Notes: a model not told the origin generated them from the sequence alone. Numbered from the stretch's first letter, positions 1 to 9,912 are shown. The stretch: 64,000 nt of DNA from Clostridium amylolyticum (GCF_900142075.1 NZ_FQZO01000003.1:186001-250000); one strand, 5' to 3'. Program-made: numbers and translations.

Positions 1-1074
1 CCGGATATTGCCATTTGTGATGTTAGAATGCCTAAAATGGATGGTATAGAATTAGCAAAAGCCATTAAATCCATACTACCTCAATGTAAAATTATTTTTT
101 TAAGTGGGTACTCAGATACTGAATATTTAAAATCTGCCATAAAGTTAAAGGCTGTAGATTATATAGAAAAACCCTTTAACTTAGTAGAGTTTCAGGGATT
201 GCTCAAGAGAACTGTAGAAGCTTTGCAGCAAGAAAAACAGAAGTACCTTGAAGAACAAAGAATGAAAATGAAAATGGAAAAGAGTATTCCATACTTCAAG
301 AACAGTCTTATAGAAAGTATTTTACAAAGTGAAAATATTGATAAATATAAGATTCAAGAAGGATTAGAGCTTTTAAATATAGATTTTCCTTTAAATGCTA
401 AATACATGTGTTGTATTTTAAAGTCAGTGAACAAAAATCAACATAAAGAAATATTAGATGTAGTTAATAAAATAGGAATTAAAAAATGTATGTATTTTAT
501 ATCCGGTTCTAAAGATGATGAAGTAATCCTTCTTCTTGCACTTAAGTATAGTGATTGTTTTAAAAATATAAATTCTTATGGAAATTTAATTTTAATGACA
601 TTAAATAATATGCAGAAGCTATCAGTAAAGGGAGCCTTTGGAAGTATAGTTTCTTCAATAAAAGAATTGAAAAGATCCTATGAAGAAGCACAGGAAGCCA
701 TAAAGTCTAAAGGATACAAAGCCAAAAATACTATTATAATTTATGATCCTAATAAAGATAAATCTATTATTAGAGATATAGAAAGTTATATTCAAGATAA
801 TTATCAAAATAATATTTCAATAAATGCCATTGCTTCAGCTGTATATCTTACGCCTCAGTATTTGTGCAAGCTATATAAGAAGGAAACTGGTGAAACTGTA
901 AATGATTATATTACCAAGGTAAGAATTGAACAGTCTAAAAGATTATTAAGGGATAGAAGATACAAGTTATATGAAATTGCTGATAAAGTTGGCTATAACG
1001 ACGCCAATTATTATGCAAGAGTATTTAAAAAGATTACCGGTTTAAATCCTTCTGAGTATAGGGATATAAATTAA
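1..1074 (+). CDS. Response regulator, YesN-like with AraC output domain (5' end outside window)
   Basis: The frame is open from base 1, so the true start lies upstream. The receiver domain is entered at its phosphoacceptor strand: the Asp codon at 19-21 lies in CDVRMPKMDG, and the conserved Lys is in EKPF. The last 100 residues form a two-helix-turn-helix AraC domain (SINAIASAVYLTPQYL, then KLYEIADKVGYNDANYYARVFKK). This is the YesN type of regulator, which usually activates sugar-uptake genes after phosphorylation by a YesM kinase. The kinase gene begins directly after the stop codon, which supports the pairing. The target is probably the lipoprotein gene downstream and any permease genes upstream of the window. 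Confidence 0.93.
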   Translation, partial: PDIAICDVRMPKMDGIELAKAIKSILPQCKIIFLSGYSDTEYLKSAIKLKAVDYIEKPFNLVEFQGLLKRTVEALQQEKQKYLEEQRMKMKMEKSIPYFKNSLIESILQSENIDKYKIQEGLELLNIDFPLNAKYMCCILKSVNKNQHKEILDVVNKIGIKKCMYFISGSKDDEVILLLALKYSDCFKNINSYGNLILMTLNNMQKLSVKGAFGSIVSSIKELKRSYEEAQEAIKSKGYKAKNTIIIYDPNKDKSIIRDIESYIQDNYQNNISINAIASAVYLTPQYLCKLYKKETGETVNDYITKVRIEQSKRLLRDRRYKLYEIADKVGYNDANYYARVFKKITGLNPSEYRDIN

Positions 1075-2880
1075 ATGAAGCCATATAAAATAATCTCAAA
1101 TAAATTTAAAAACTTAAAAATTAGAGATAAAGTGCTTCTATCCTATTTAGTAATAATATTTTTTGCCATTACTTCAGTGGCTGTATTATCCTATAATAAA
1201 TCTTCAGAGCTAATGGAAAAACAAACTATAAATTCAACTAGACAAGCATTTGAGCAGGCAAATAATTTCATTTCTTACAAGCTTAATAATGTAAAAGATG
1301 TTTCTAGTTTGATTTTTATGAATAAGGAAATCCAAAGTATAATCTCTAAGTCAGGAATTGATTATACTCTGGGACAACAGATTGATGATTACAACAGACT
1401 TATGGAGATACTGCTGTCCATGCAAAACAGCAGGGAAGTATTTAATGTAAGGTTGTATGTTAATAACAATTCTATATATTCAAAATCAGGAAATAAAATT
1501 TTAGATGCTAAAGATATTGAGGATGAAGATTGGTACAAAAAAGCAGTAGAAAGTAACGGCAGCATTACCTGGAGATCTACTTATGTGTATGATTTTAAGG
1601 ATGTTAGAGGAAAACATAATGTTATATCCATAGCTAGGACAATAAATAGCGAAGATTTTTCCGGAAGACAGTTAGGGGTAATTTCTGTAGATATATTAGA
1701 AGATAGTATTTATAAAATAGTAAAACAGGTGGACTTAACCACCTCAGGTAAAGTGTTTTTAGCGGATGAGGAAGGAATGATAATTTCTTCGGACGGCAAG
1801 GAACCGTTAGGGAAAAATATATCTAGTGAAAAATATTATTCCAAAGTAAAAGGAGAAAAAGAAGGATATAGTAAGTTTAAACTTGGAAAAGAAACTTCTA
1901 TAGTATATTACAAGCAGATAGAAAATACCAATTGGCGTTTAGTAGCTATAATCCCAGTAAATGAAATTCTTCAAAGCAGCGATGAGGTTTTAAGATATAT
2001 GCTTGCTATTATGATGGTGATAACTATTGTGGCTGCAATAATAGCTTACTTGATTTCTGGAAGTATTACTAAAAGAATAAGACAGCTTATAAAAAATATG
2101 AAAAAAATTGAAGATAATCAATGGGACGTAAGCATAGTAGTTGATAGTACAGATGAAATAGGAGTACTTCAAAAGAACTTTAAGCGCATGGTAGAGAATA
2201 TAAAAACTCTTATTGAAGAAAAATATCAAGCTGAGATAAACAAGAAAAGTGCAGAGCTTAGAGCTCTTCAAGCTCAGATAAATCCACATTTTCTATATAA
2301 TATTTTAGATATGATATGCTGGATGGCCATGAAATATGGAGCTGATGATATCGTGTACATTGTAAATAGCCTTGCAAAGTTCTTCAGACTTAGTTTAAGT
2401 GGGGGACGAGACATAGTTACCATAAGGGATGAAATAACCCATGTAAAAATGTACTTGGACATACAAATGAAGAGGTTTTCAAATGAGGTAGAAGGAATTA
2501 TTGAAGTGGATGAGGATATCATGGATTATACTACGGTGAAGCTTATACTTCAACCTATAGTAGAAAATGCCATTCTTCATGGAATCAAAGAATCAGAAAG
2601 TAAAACAGGCTATGTTAAGATTACTGGAAAAGAAGAGAATGGTTTAATAATCTTTAAGATAGAAGACAATGGAGTAGGTATGGACAAGGATACCATAGAA
2701 AAATTATTAAGTGAAACTGAAAATAAAGGTTATGGTATTAAAAATGTTAATGAAAGGGTAAAACTTTATTTTGGAAATGAATATGGCTTGTCTTATGAAA
2801 GTGAGCCAGGAAAAGGTACTATTGTTACTATAACTTTTCCAACATTGCCTTATGAAGTCAATGGGAAAAGTAGTATATAA
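1075..2880 (+). CDS. Sensor histidine kinase, YesM-like (601 aa)
   Basis: A membrane sensor kinase. It has a transmembrane segment near residues 20-42, an extracellular sensor region of about 270 residues (dCache-like), a second transmembrane segment near 308-330, a HAMP linker, and the His_kinase/HATPase pair. The phospho-accepting His is about residue 405 in QINPHFLYN. The ATP site shows VENAILHG, GVGM and GKGT. The ATG follows the preceding TAA with no gap, so the two genes are co-transcribed and probably translationally coupled. YesM kinases typically sense an extracellular glycan or its binding protein. The ligand cannot be told from sequence; the lipoprotein next door is the obvious candidate partner. 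Confidence 0.93.
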   Translation: MKPYKIISNKFKNLKIRDKVLLSYLVIIFFAITSVAVLSYNKSSELMEKQTINSTRQAFEQANNFISYKLNNVKDVSSLIFMNKEIQSIISKSGIDYTLGQQIDDYNRLMEILLSMQNSREVFNVRLYVNNNSIYSKSGNKILDAKDIEDEDWYKKAVESNGSITWRSTYVYDFKDVRGKHNVISIARTINSEDFSGRQLGVISVDILEDSIYKIVKQVDLTTSGKVFLADEEGMIISSDGKEPLGKNISSEKYYSKVKGEKEGYSKFKLGKETSIVYYKQIENTNWRLVAIIPVNEILQSSDEVLRYMLAIMMVITIVAAIIAYLISGSITKRIRQLIKNMKKIEDNQWDVSIVVDSTDEIGVLQKNFKRMVENIKTLIEEKYQAEINKKSAELRALQAQINPHFLYNILDMICWMAMKYGADDIVYIVNSLAKFFRLSLSGGRDIVTIRDEITHVKMYLDIQMKRFSNEVEGIIEVDEDIMDYTTVKLILQPIVENAILHGIKESESKTGYVKITGKEENGLIIFKIEDNGVGMDKDTIEKLLSETENKGYGIKNVNERVKLYFGNEYGLSYESEPGKGTIVTITFPTLPYEVNGKSSI

Positions 2881-2905
2881 ATATTAAATTTCAGGAGGGT
2901 ATTAA

Positions 2906-4366
2906 ATGAAAAAAGTCATATCATTAATATTGACTGCTGCTGTTACAGCAGGAATATTTGCTGGTTGTCAGAAGCCAGAAACAGCAAAGGACAATGGAGA
3001 GAAGCCAACACTTAGACAGTTAGGTTTCCAAAGAAACTTTGACCCAAATAAGGATCCGGTTGCCGCAATGCTAGAAGAAAAGACAGGTTATAAGGTTAAC
3101 TATGAAATTCTTCCTATGGAAAATCCTAATGATAAGCTTAATCTTTTAATGGCAAATAAAGAGCAAATAGATATTCTTAAATTATCAGGTCCACAATACA
3201 GTAAACTAGCCAATGAAGGAGCACTTGAACCGCTAGATGATTTACTTGAGAAATACGGTAAAACTTTACTTAAGGTAAACAGTTCAGAAACTTTTGAAAC
3301 CGCTAAGGTTAATGGAAAGATATATGGTATTCCTGAAAAGGCGCCAAAACCATTTGTCTCTAATTCATTAGCAATAAGACAAGATATATTAGACGAGTTA
3401 GGAATGAAGATACCTACAACATTAGATGAACTTTACGAATTGCTTAAAGCGATTAAAACTAAAAAGAACATAATTCCTTTAACAGGGTTCGAACCTATAG
3501 TATATGAAATATCAGGAGCTTTCGGTGTGGTAACGCAATGGGAAGAAACTGATGGAAAGCTAATAAATAGGTTAGAAAACCCAGGTATGAAAGAGTATAT
3601 AACTTTCATGAATAAGCTTTACAACGAAGGCCTTATAGACAAAGAGTGGCCTATAAACAATTCTGCTAAATGCCAAGAGAAATTCACTAGTGGTAAGGCT
3701 GCTATTATGACTTACGGATGGGGACTTGCCTCAGTGGTAACTAAGGGATTAGAAAAGAACTTTCCACAATCTAAAGTTACTTTAATACCTGCACTAAAAG
3801 GTAAAGATGGTAAGCAAGGTAATTTACTACAAGCTACAGGAGTAGGCTGGTATATAGCTATTCCTAAGGTTTCAAAAAATAAAGAGCATGCTATGAAATA
3901 CATGGACTTAAAGGTTCAACCAGAATTGTTCAAGAATCTAGCTATAGGTGAAGAAAATGTTCACTGGAAAAAAGAAGCAGATGGAAGATTAAATCCAATA
4001 CTTCCTAAATTTACAGACGAAAGAAACAATGCAGACTGGTTCTTAACAAGTACTGATCAAAAAGCTTATGAAGACCTATGGGTACTTAGAACAAGAAAAG
4101 ATCCACATATTGCTGCTGCCTTTGATGCAATGCAAAGTCAAGTACCTATTGCCAAAAAAGAAATAACAACTATTGCTCCTCCACTACCTGTAAATGCTAA
4201 ATTTAATCAAAAATTATTAAAGCTTGAAACAGATTATATTGTAAAAGCTATTGCAGGCTCAGAGAAACTAGAAAACTTTGATAAGTTTATGGAACAATGG
4301 AAAAAAGAAGGCGGATCAGAAGCTTCTAAGGAAGTTAATGATTGGTATAGCACAAAGAAAAAATAA
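2906..4366 (+). CDS. Extracellular solute-binding lipoprotein, LplA/LipO-like (486 aa)
   Basis: A type II signal peptide ends in the lipobox FAGC, with Cys21 as the lipidated residue, so the mature protein is tethered outside the membrane. The length and fold pattern (LRQLGFQRNFDPNKDPVA, KEQIDILKLSG, GKAAIMTYGWG) fit the long sugar-binding proteins paired with YesMN systems. It starts 25 bases after the kinase gene behind CAGGAGGG. No permease gene follows, and the unit ends at a strong hairpin terminator, so any permeases must be upstream of the window or elsewhere. It may also serve as a ligand reporter to the kinase. The substrate is unknown. Confidence 0.87.
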   Translation: MKKVISLILTAAVTAGIFAGCQKPETAKDNGEKPTLRQLGFQRNFDPNKDPVAAMLEEKTGYKVNYEILPMENPNDKLNLLMANKEQIDILKLSGPQYSKLANEGALEPLDDLLEKYGKTLLKVNSSETFETAKVNGKIYGIPEKAPKPFVSNSLAIRQDILDELGMKIPTTLDELYELLKAIKTKKNIIPLTGFEPIVYEISGAFGVVTQWEETDGKLINRLENPGMKEYITFMNKLYNEGLIDKEWPINNSAKCQEKFTSGKAAIMTYGWGLASVVTKGLEKNFPQSKVTLIPALKGKDGKQGNLLQATGVGWYIAIPKVSKNKEHAMKYMDLKVQPELFKNLAIGEENVHWKKEADGRLNPILPKFTDERNNADWFLTSTDQKAYEDLWVLRTRKDPHIAAAFDAMQSQVPIAKKEITTIAPPLPVNAKFNQKLLKLETDYIVKAIAGSEKLENFDKFMEQWKKEGGSEASKEVNDWYSTKKK

Positions 4367-4465
4367 ATTTGTTTTAAATTAATAAACACTATGAAAAATT
4401 AATTTAAATAAAAACAGCTAGATTTATTAAATTTCACCCCCTTTATATAAAATATAGCTGCAAGT

Positions 4466-4505
4466 AAAGAAAAATCAGCCTTATATTTTAGGCTGATTTT
4501 TCTTT
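4466..4505 (+). terminator. Rho-independent terminator after the YesMN/lipoprotein unit
   Basis: Perfect 15-bp stem, AAAGAAAAATCAGCC with its complement, around a 10-nt loop. The right arm ends in a T-rich stretch. It closes the unit that ends at 4366. Confidence 0.9.
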
Positions 4506-4635
4506 AAAAATATATTTTGTAGATGTAATCAAGTGATTTAATAATACATTCTATTATTTATGAATTTACAATTATTTTGAAACCTTCAGTATTATCCTGG
4601 AGAGAATAATTTATATTAACAGGAGATGAAGCAGT

Positions 4636-5634
4636 ATGAATATATTGATATCTATGGCAAAAGGGGATACTCAAAAAACCTTTTTTACAAAAGAAGTATG
4701 TCTTGAATTAGAAACTCTAGGTAATATAACGTGGAATAATATGGCAAGGCAGTTTACTAGAGAAGAGTTTAGAGAAGTACTTATAGATAAGGATATCTGC
4801 ATTACAGGTTGGGGATGTCCTAAGCTAGATGAGTATGTCATTGAAAAAGCAGATAAATTAAAAGTGTTAGCTCATACAGGTGGATCTGTAGCTTATATAG
4901 CTTCAGAGGTTCTATTTGATAAAGGAATAAAGGTGTTAAGTGGTAATAATATCTATGCTGAGTCCGTGGCAGAAGGTGTTATGGCATATATGTTATGTTC
5001 CTTGAGAGAGTTAATTTATTATAACAATGAAGTGAAAGAGGGAAGATGGAGAGAAGATATATTTTTCAACGAAAGCCTTCTAGATAAGAAAGTAGGGTTA
5101 GTTGGCTTTGGTGCCATTGCAAAGTATCTTGTAAAAATGTTAGAACCCTTTAGATGCAAAATAAAAGTTTACGACCCTTTTCTTTCTGAGGAAACACTAA
5201 AAGAATATGGTGTGCAGAAGGCAACTTTAGAAGAGATATTTCAAAGCTGTAAAATAATTTCTATTCATGCATCCTATAGGTCAGAAACTCATCACCTGAT
5301 AAATAAAAATCTTCTTTCAATGATTCAAAAAGATGGTTTATTAATTAACACAGCTAGAGGTGGAATTATAGATGAGGAAGCTCTAATAGAAGAATTAGAG
5401 AAGAATAGATTTAAGGCAGTACTAGATGTATATGAAGTGGAACCACTACCCCTAGATAGTAAGCTGAGAACCTTACAAAATGTAATATCCATACCTCATA
5501 TGGGAGGACCAACAGTGGACAGGCGGTCTTATGTAACTCAGGAACTGATAAATAACATAAAAAGTTATATGTCTGGAGGAGAAGCACCCTTAGAAATAAC
5601 AAAAGCATATGGCTTATCCATGACTAATGAATAA
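4636..5634 (+). CDS. D-isomer-specific 2-hydroxyacid dehydrogenase (332 aa)
   Basis: NAD(H)-dependent interconversion of a D-2-hydroxyacid and its 2-keto acid. The nucleotide-binding turn is VGFGAIAKYL, with an acidic stretch (KVYDPF) after the next strand. The catalytic Arg is in NTARGGIID, Glu in EVEPLP, and His in IPHMGGPT. The length is normal for the family. The start follows ACAGGAGATG at a usual spacing. It is 30 bases upstream of nanE, so both are probably one unit. A clear paralogue lies at 50140-51159 with the same RGGIID and IPHM(G/A)GPT blocks, suggesting both handle related compounds. The physiological substrate is not known. Confidence 0.88.
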   Translation: MNILISMAKGDTQKTFFTKEVCLELETLGNITWNNMARQFTREEFREVLIDKDICITGWGCPKLDEYVIEKADKLKVLAHTGGSVAYIASEVLFDKGIKVLSGNNIYAESVAEGVMAYMLCSLRELIYYNNEVKEGRWREDIFFNESLLDKKVGLVGFGAIAKYLVKMLEPFRCKIKVYDPFLSEETLKEYGVQKATLEEIFQSCKIISIHASYRSETHHLINKNLLSMIQKDGLLINTARGGIIDEEALIEELEKNRFKAVLDVYEVEPLPLDSKLRTLQNVISIPHMGGPTVDRRSYVTQELINNIKSYMSGGEAPLEITKAYGLSMTNE

Positions 5635-5664
5635 ATCAATTATGAACAGGAGGTAAATTAACAT

Positions 5665-6348
5665 ATGAACCATATAATAGAAAGTTTAAAGGGAGGAATA
5701 ATTGTATCCTGCCAAGCTTTGGAACATGAGCCGCTACATTCATCCTATATAATGTCTAAGATGGCTTATGCAGCAGAAATAGGTGGCGCTATAGCCATAC
5801 GTGCCAATAGCTATGAAGATATTGTAGAAATAAAAAAAGCAGTAAAGCTACCTATATTAGGAATTGTTAAAAGAGATTATGATGATTCAGAAATATATAT
5901 AACTCCAACTATGAAAGAAATAGATGAACTAGTACAGGCTACTGTAGAAATAATAGCATTGGATGCTACTGATAGATTAAGACCTTCAAATGTAACATTG
6001 GACGAATTTGTTTCTCAAATACGTTCAAAATATCCTAATCAGCTTATAATGGCGGATGTTTCCACCTATGAAGAAGGTATAAAAGCATGGAAGCTGGGAT
6101 TTGACATAGTATCCACTACCTTATCCGGCTATACTCCATATAGCAAAAAGGGAGAAAATCCTGATTTTGAACTTATAGAAAGATTAAGCAGGGATACTGA
6201 AGTCCCTATTATTGCAGAAGGTAAGATTTGGACAAGAGAAGATGCGGTGGAAGCTCTAAGAAGAGGAGCCCATGCAGTGGTAGTAGGAACAGCTATTACA
6301 AGGCCTTCAGACATAACCAGGAGATTTGTAGAGGCTATAAGGAAATAA
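5665..6348 (+). CDS. nanE: N-acylglucosamine-6-phosphate 2-epimerase (NanE)
   Basis: Converts N-acetylmannosamine-6-phosphate to N-acetylglucosamine-6-phosphate, a step of sialic acid breakdown. The 227-residue TIM barrel matches the family length and shows its usual landmarks: GGIIVSCQALEHEPL at the start, GIVKRDYDDSEIYITPT, IALDAT, MADVST, TTLSGYTPYS, IAEGKIWT and AVVVGTAITRP at the phosphate site. The ribosome-binding site is CAGGAGGT. No sialate lyase (nanA) or ManNAc kinase is adjacent; a divergent DapA-family lyase occurs 40 kb away but has its own context. The neighbour hydroxyacid dehydrogenase suggests a variant pathway rather than a complete nan operon. Confidence 0.93.
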   Translation: MNHIIESLKGGIIVSCQALEHEPLHSSYIMSKMAYAAEIGGAIAIRANSYEDIVEIKKAVKLPILGIVKRDYDDSEIYITPTMKEIDELVQATVEIIALDATDRLRPSNVTLDEFVSQIRSKYPNQLIMADVSTYEEGIKAWKLGFDIVSTTLSGYTPYSKKGENPDFELIERLSRDTEVPIIAEGKIWTREDAVEALRRGAHAVVVGTAITRPSDITRRFVEAIRK

Positions 6349-6351
6349 AGA

Positions 6352-6466
6352 GGGTAACAAGCACGTGGTAAGTGACTTATTTTTGTATAAAGGAAACTTC
6401 TTCTCCACACCAAATCGTAGATTTCAATGTCTGCTTATATCACTTGTCACTCCACTGGCACCAAAA
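6352..6466. repeat. Family C repeat, copy C1 (imperfect inverted repeat)
   Basis: The outer ends are imperfect complements: GGGTAACAAGCACGTGG on the left and the reverse complement of GGCACC-type sequence on the right. An internal block (CAAATC..AGATTT..AATGTCTGCTTAT, 6411-6437) recurs in copy C3 at 28460-28488. It fills most of the gap between nanE and the surface-protein gene. Confidence 0.5.
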
Positions 6467-6505
6467 TAAATTTTATACACAAGTATATATTCAAGGAGGA
6501 CCTTA

Positions 6506-9500
6506 ATGTTTCAGAGAAGATTCAAAATAGCAATTAACTGGTTATTAGCTCTAAGCCTTACTACTTCTATGGCTACGTCAATAAAGGTGTCAGCAGAAGT
6601 AAGTGTTCCAAAACCTTTAATTATATCTTCTAATAGAGAAGCATCTAACAACAACTCTCTATTAAAAAATTCTAATTTTGAGGAAGCAGTAGTAGATAAC
6701 AAAATTCCAGGATGGAGGACTTTTCCTGAGATATTATCAGATAATGTTTCTGTGGAAATTTCTGAGGAGAAAAAGTATAGTGGCAAATACAGTATAAAAA
6801 TTACTGATGAAAATAATAAGGCATCAGTTGGGGTGTTAAGCGATGCTGTACCTGTGGTAGCAGGTGAAAAATATGCAGTTTCTGCAAAAGTTTATGTATC
6901 TAAGGCCAGTGTAAGAATGTATGTTAAGTTTTTTGATAAAGATAAAAAGGTTCTTGCTGAGCCAAGTATATTAGCAAACACTCTTAATACTTGGTCAGAT
7001 TCCCTTGTGGAAGTGCAAGCGCCAGAAGGCGCTATATCAGCGGAAGTTTGGTTTTATATGGGAGCTTCAGGCATAAGCACTGCTTACTGCGATGATGTAA
7101 TATTTAAGCAGGCTGCTGCTGTGGATCAGCCTGTAAATGTTAATTTTGAGAAAGCTATAGACTTAGGGGAAGCGGTTCAAGTTCCTCTTTCTCAAGGAGC
7201 TGCCTATGCAAAAGATAATCAAGGAAACAATGAGCAGTATTTTGCTATTAACGGACAACCAGCCACTTTTTATGCGGTAAATGCTGAAACTGGAAAGAAG
7301 GGTTATTCTCAAGCATTACCTGGATTAGATGTGGTGTGGGCTATGTCCACAGCTTCTGATGGCAATGTATATTTTGCAGGAACTACTAATGGCAAGCTTT
7401 ACTCCTATCTTACTAAGGAAAAAAAGATTGTGGAGTATGGACCGGTAGCCCATAAGCATATTTGGGATATTAAGGCAAGCAATGATGGGAAAGTTTATAT
7501 GGCAAGCTATGTAAAAGGTGCAAATGGTAAGGTCTTCGAGTTTGATATAGCTTCAAAAACTTTTAAAGATCTAGGAGAGATGAAAGAGGGGGCTGAATAT
7601 GTAAGAGGTCTTGGATTATCTGGAGAATATTTATATGCAGGAGTTGGAGGAGTAAAAGGCTCTATAATACAATATAGCTTAAAAACTGGTGAGAAGAAAG
7701 AGATTCCTGTAGATAAATCAATCACTGGACAAGATGTTCCAAACATGTTCTCAGAAGTGGTGGTGGAAGGTGGAAAAATTCTAGCTAGCACTGGCACAAA
7801 GCTCTTTATCTTTGACGAGAAAACCTTTGACTTTATTAATGCTATGCCTTTTGATGGGAAGATATCTACAAAGTCTCCTTATAATCCGGATTTAGTGTAC
7901 TATAAGGCAGGCAAAACCAAATTATTTTCATACAATTTAAAAACCAATGAGTCTAAGGAGATAGAAAATATACCTCCATTACCTAGCACAGGGTTTAAAA
8001 ACATGAGCTGGATAACTCTAAATTCTGGACCTAAAAAAGGACAGAAGGTTCTAGTAGCTATGGCAGCATATACGGACAGTATATTTTATCATCCAGAGGA
8101 TGGCTGGTTTAACATGATATATCCTGAGGTTCCAGCTCAAGGTGTAGCTATGCAGTCCTTAGAAATTAGCCCAGAAGGCCAGCTTTATATAGGTGGATAT
8201 ATGAGAGGTGCTAGTATTTACGACACTATAACAGAAAAACACCTATATAATATGCCTACCTTCCATCAGCCAGAAGGCATGGGCTTTATGAATGGAAATG
8301 CATACTTTGGAACCTACGGAGGAGCGGTTATTTATAAGTATGACCCTAGAAAACCTTTCAACTATAGGGAAGATAGCCTAGGTAATCCTGGGGTAGCTTA
8401 TGATATGGAAGAAGATCAAGATAGACCCTTTGTTATGGTAAATGCTAACAATAAGTTGTTTATAGGAACCTTTCCGGGTTATGGACAATTAGGTGGAGCT
8501 TTATCAATATATGAAGAAGACTCCCAGGGAAATGTAAAAAATGTATCTGTAAATAGGAATATTGTACAAGATCAAAGTATTGTTGGTATTGCGTATAAGG
8601 ATGGAAAAATATATGCTAGTTCAGCAGTAGATGGGGGATTAGGCTCTACCCCTACAGCCACTGAAGCTAAAGTAATTATTGTAGATGAAGCTACAGGTAA
8701 GAAAATAAAGGAAGTGACACCTAAAATACCAGGTATTAGCTCTACACCTAAATTTATAGGTTCACTATCCTTTGGACCAGATGGGCTTTTATGGGCTGCT
8801 ACAGGTATAGATGGCACAATATTCGCTATGAATCCTGACACTCTAGAAGTAGTAAAAAGCAAACAACTATATCCAGGAGCTACTCAAAACTCAGGATTTA
8901 GACCTTATTATATCAGATGGGATAAAGATGGCTTGATGTACACTACAGTAGGAAAGAAGCTTACAGTAGTGGATACTAAAACCATGAATTACAAGACTCT
9001 TGTAAAGGATACTGTTAACCTTATGACTATTGGACAAGATGGAAGTGTATACTATGGCGCAGGCACAAAATTAATGAAGCTGCCAGTACCGCTAGCAGAG
9101 GTAAAATTATCTTTATCTCAGGAAAAGGTGTACTTAGGAAGTAACTTTAATCTAAATGTAGACGCTTTACTCTCCAATGGATTGAAAGCAAATTTAAATT
9201 CTGCAAAGATAGAATATGTTATCTCTGAGGAATCTATAATATCCTTGGAAAATGGCAAGTTTATAGGAAAGAATGTTGGAGAAACAGATATTAAAGTAAG
9301 GGTTACGTTAAATGGAAATACAGTAGAATCAAATACCATAAAAGTTAATGTGTTAATTCCAGTGAATGGTGTAAAGGTTTATAAAGAAGAATTAAACATG
9401 AAGATTGGTGAAACTGAGAAATTAATAGCTGAAGTATCTCCAGAAGATGCAGAAGACAAAACTTTAAGATGGGAAACTAATAATGCTGAGGTAGCTACAG

Positions 9501-9832
9501 TAGATGAGAATGGTGTAGTTAAAGCTCTAGGAAAAGGTCAAGCAGTAATTACAGTTATGACTAACCAGGGTGGATACAAAGCAACAGTATTAGTTAAAGT
9601 ATCAGAAGACTCTCAGGAGAATACTGATAACAACAATGGAAACGGTGGGGCTAAGGACCCAGAAGATAGCGATAATGGTGACAATGGAGCTCCTAAAGAT
9701 GATTCAAATAAGGAATCCATAGACAATTTACCCAAAACTGGAGCAATATTAGATAACAAAATATTTATATTAGTAGGAATGTTATTTTTAGGGGTTGGAA
9801 TATCCTTTATTAAAAAGAAAAGGACAATTTAA
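6506..9832 (+). CDS. LPxTG-anchored surface protein with beta-propeller and Ig-like domains (1108 aa)
   Basis: A secreted, wall-anchored protein. An N-terminal signal peptide probably ends near VSA-EV. Residues about 50-205 look like a carbohydrate-binding jelly roll (LLKNSNFEE, IPGWRTF, YSIKITD, GEKYAVSAKVYVS). Residues about 210-870 are a multi-blade propeller with repeated units such as DGNVYFAGTTNGKLYSY and DGKVYMASYVKG. Two Ig-like domains follow; the second is Big2-like (VNGVKVYKEELNMKIGETE, VATVDENGVVKALGKG). A low-complexity Asp/Asn/Gly linker then leads to LPKTG (1075-1079), a membrane helix and a KKKR tail. Sortase should anchor it. The family role is unknown; binding or breakdown of a host or environmental glycan is an inference. 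Confidence 0.85.
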   Translation: MFQRRFKIAINWLLALSLTTSMATSIKVSAEVSVPKPLIISSNREASNNNSLLKNSNFEEAVVDNKIPGWRTFPEILSDNVSVEISEEKKYSGKYSIKITDENNKASVGVLSDAVPVVAGEKYAVSAKVYVSKASVRMYVKFFDKDKKVLAEPSILANTLNTWSDSLVEVQAPEGAISAEVWFYMGASGISTAYCDDVIFKQAAAVDQPVNVNFEKAIDLGEAVQVPLSQGAAYAKDNQGNNEQYFAINGQPATFYAVNAETGKKGYSQALPGLDVVWAMSTASDGNVYFAGTTNGKLYSYLTKEKKIVEYGPVAHKHIWDIKASNDGKVYMASYVKGANGKVFEFDIASKTFKDLGEMKEGAEYVRGLGLSGEYLYAGVGGVKGSIIQYSLKTGEKKEIPVDKSITGQDVPNMFSEVVVEGGKILASTGTKLFIFDEKTFDFINAMPFDGKISTKSPYNPDLVYYKAGKTKLFSYNLKTNESKEIENIPPLPSTGFKNMSWITLNSGPKKGQKVLVAMAAYTDSIFYHPEDGWFNMIYPEVPAQGVAMQSLEISPEGQLYIGGYMRGASIYDTITEKHLYNMPTFHQPEGMGFMNGNAYFGTYGGAVIYKYDPRKPFNYREDSLGNPGVAYDMEEDQDRPFVMVNANNKLFIGTFPGYGQLGGALSIYEEDSQGNVKNVSVNRNIVQDQSIVGIAYKDGKIYASSAVDGGLGSTPTATEAKVIIVDEATGKKIKEVTPKIPGISSTPKFIGSLSFGPDGLLWAATGIDGTIFAMNPDTLEVVKSKQLYPGATQNSGFRPYYIRWDKDGLMYTTVGKKLTVVDTKTMNYKTLVKDTVNLMTIGQDGSVYYGAGTKLMKLPVPLAEVKLSLSQEKVYLGSNFNLNVDALLSNGLKANLNSAKIEYVISEESIISLENGKFIGKNVGETDIKVRVTLNGNTVESNTIKVNVLIPVNGVKVYKEELNMKIGETEKLIAEVSPEDAEDKTLRWETNNAEVATVDENGVVKALGKGQAVITVMTNQGGYKATVLVKVSEDSQENTDNNNGNGGAKDPEDSDNGDNGAPKDDSNKESIDNLPKTGAILDNKIFILVGMLFLGVGISFIKKKRTI

Positions 9833-9833
9833 A

Positions 9834-9910
9834 TAGGGTGCTAAGCATGTGACAAAAAAGGTGACATATGTAAAAACATATGCCATCTATCACGCGCTTG
9901 GCACCCTTTT
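9834..9910. terminator. Bidirectional terminator between convergent genes (family C-like, copy C2)
   Basis: AGGGTGC (9835-9841) pairs with GCACCCT (9901-9907), with further pairing inside around CATATG/CATATG. The right arm runs into TTTTATTTATTTT and the left is preceded by AAATA on the other strand. The two flanking genes converge here. The ends resemble the family C repeats. Confidence 0.7.
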
Positions 9911-9912
9911 AT

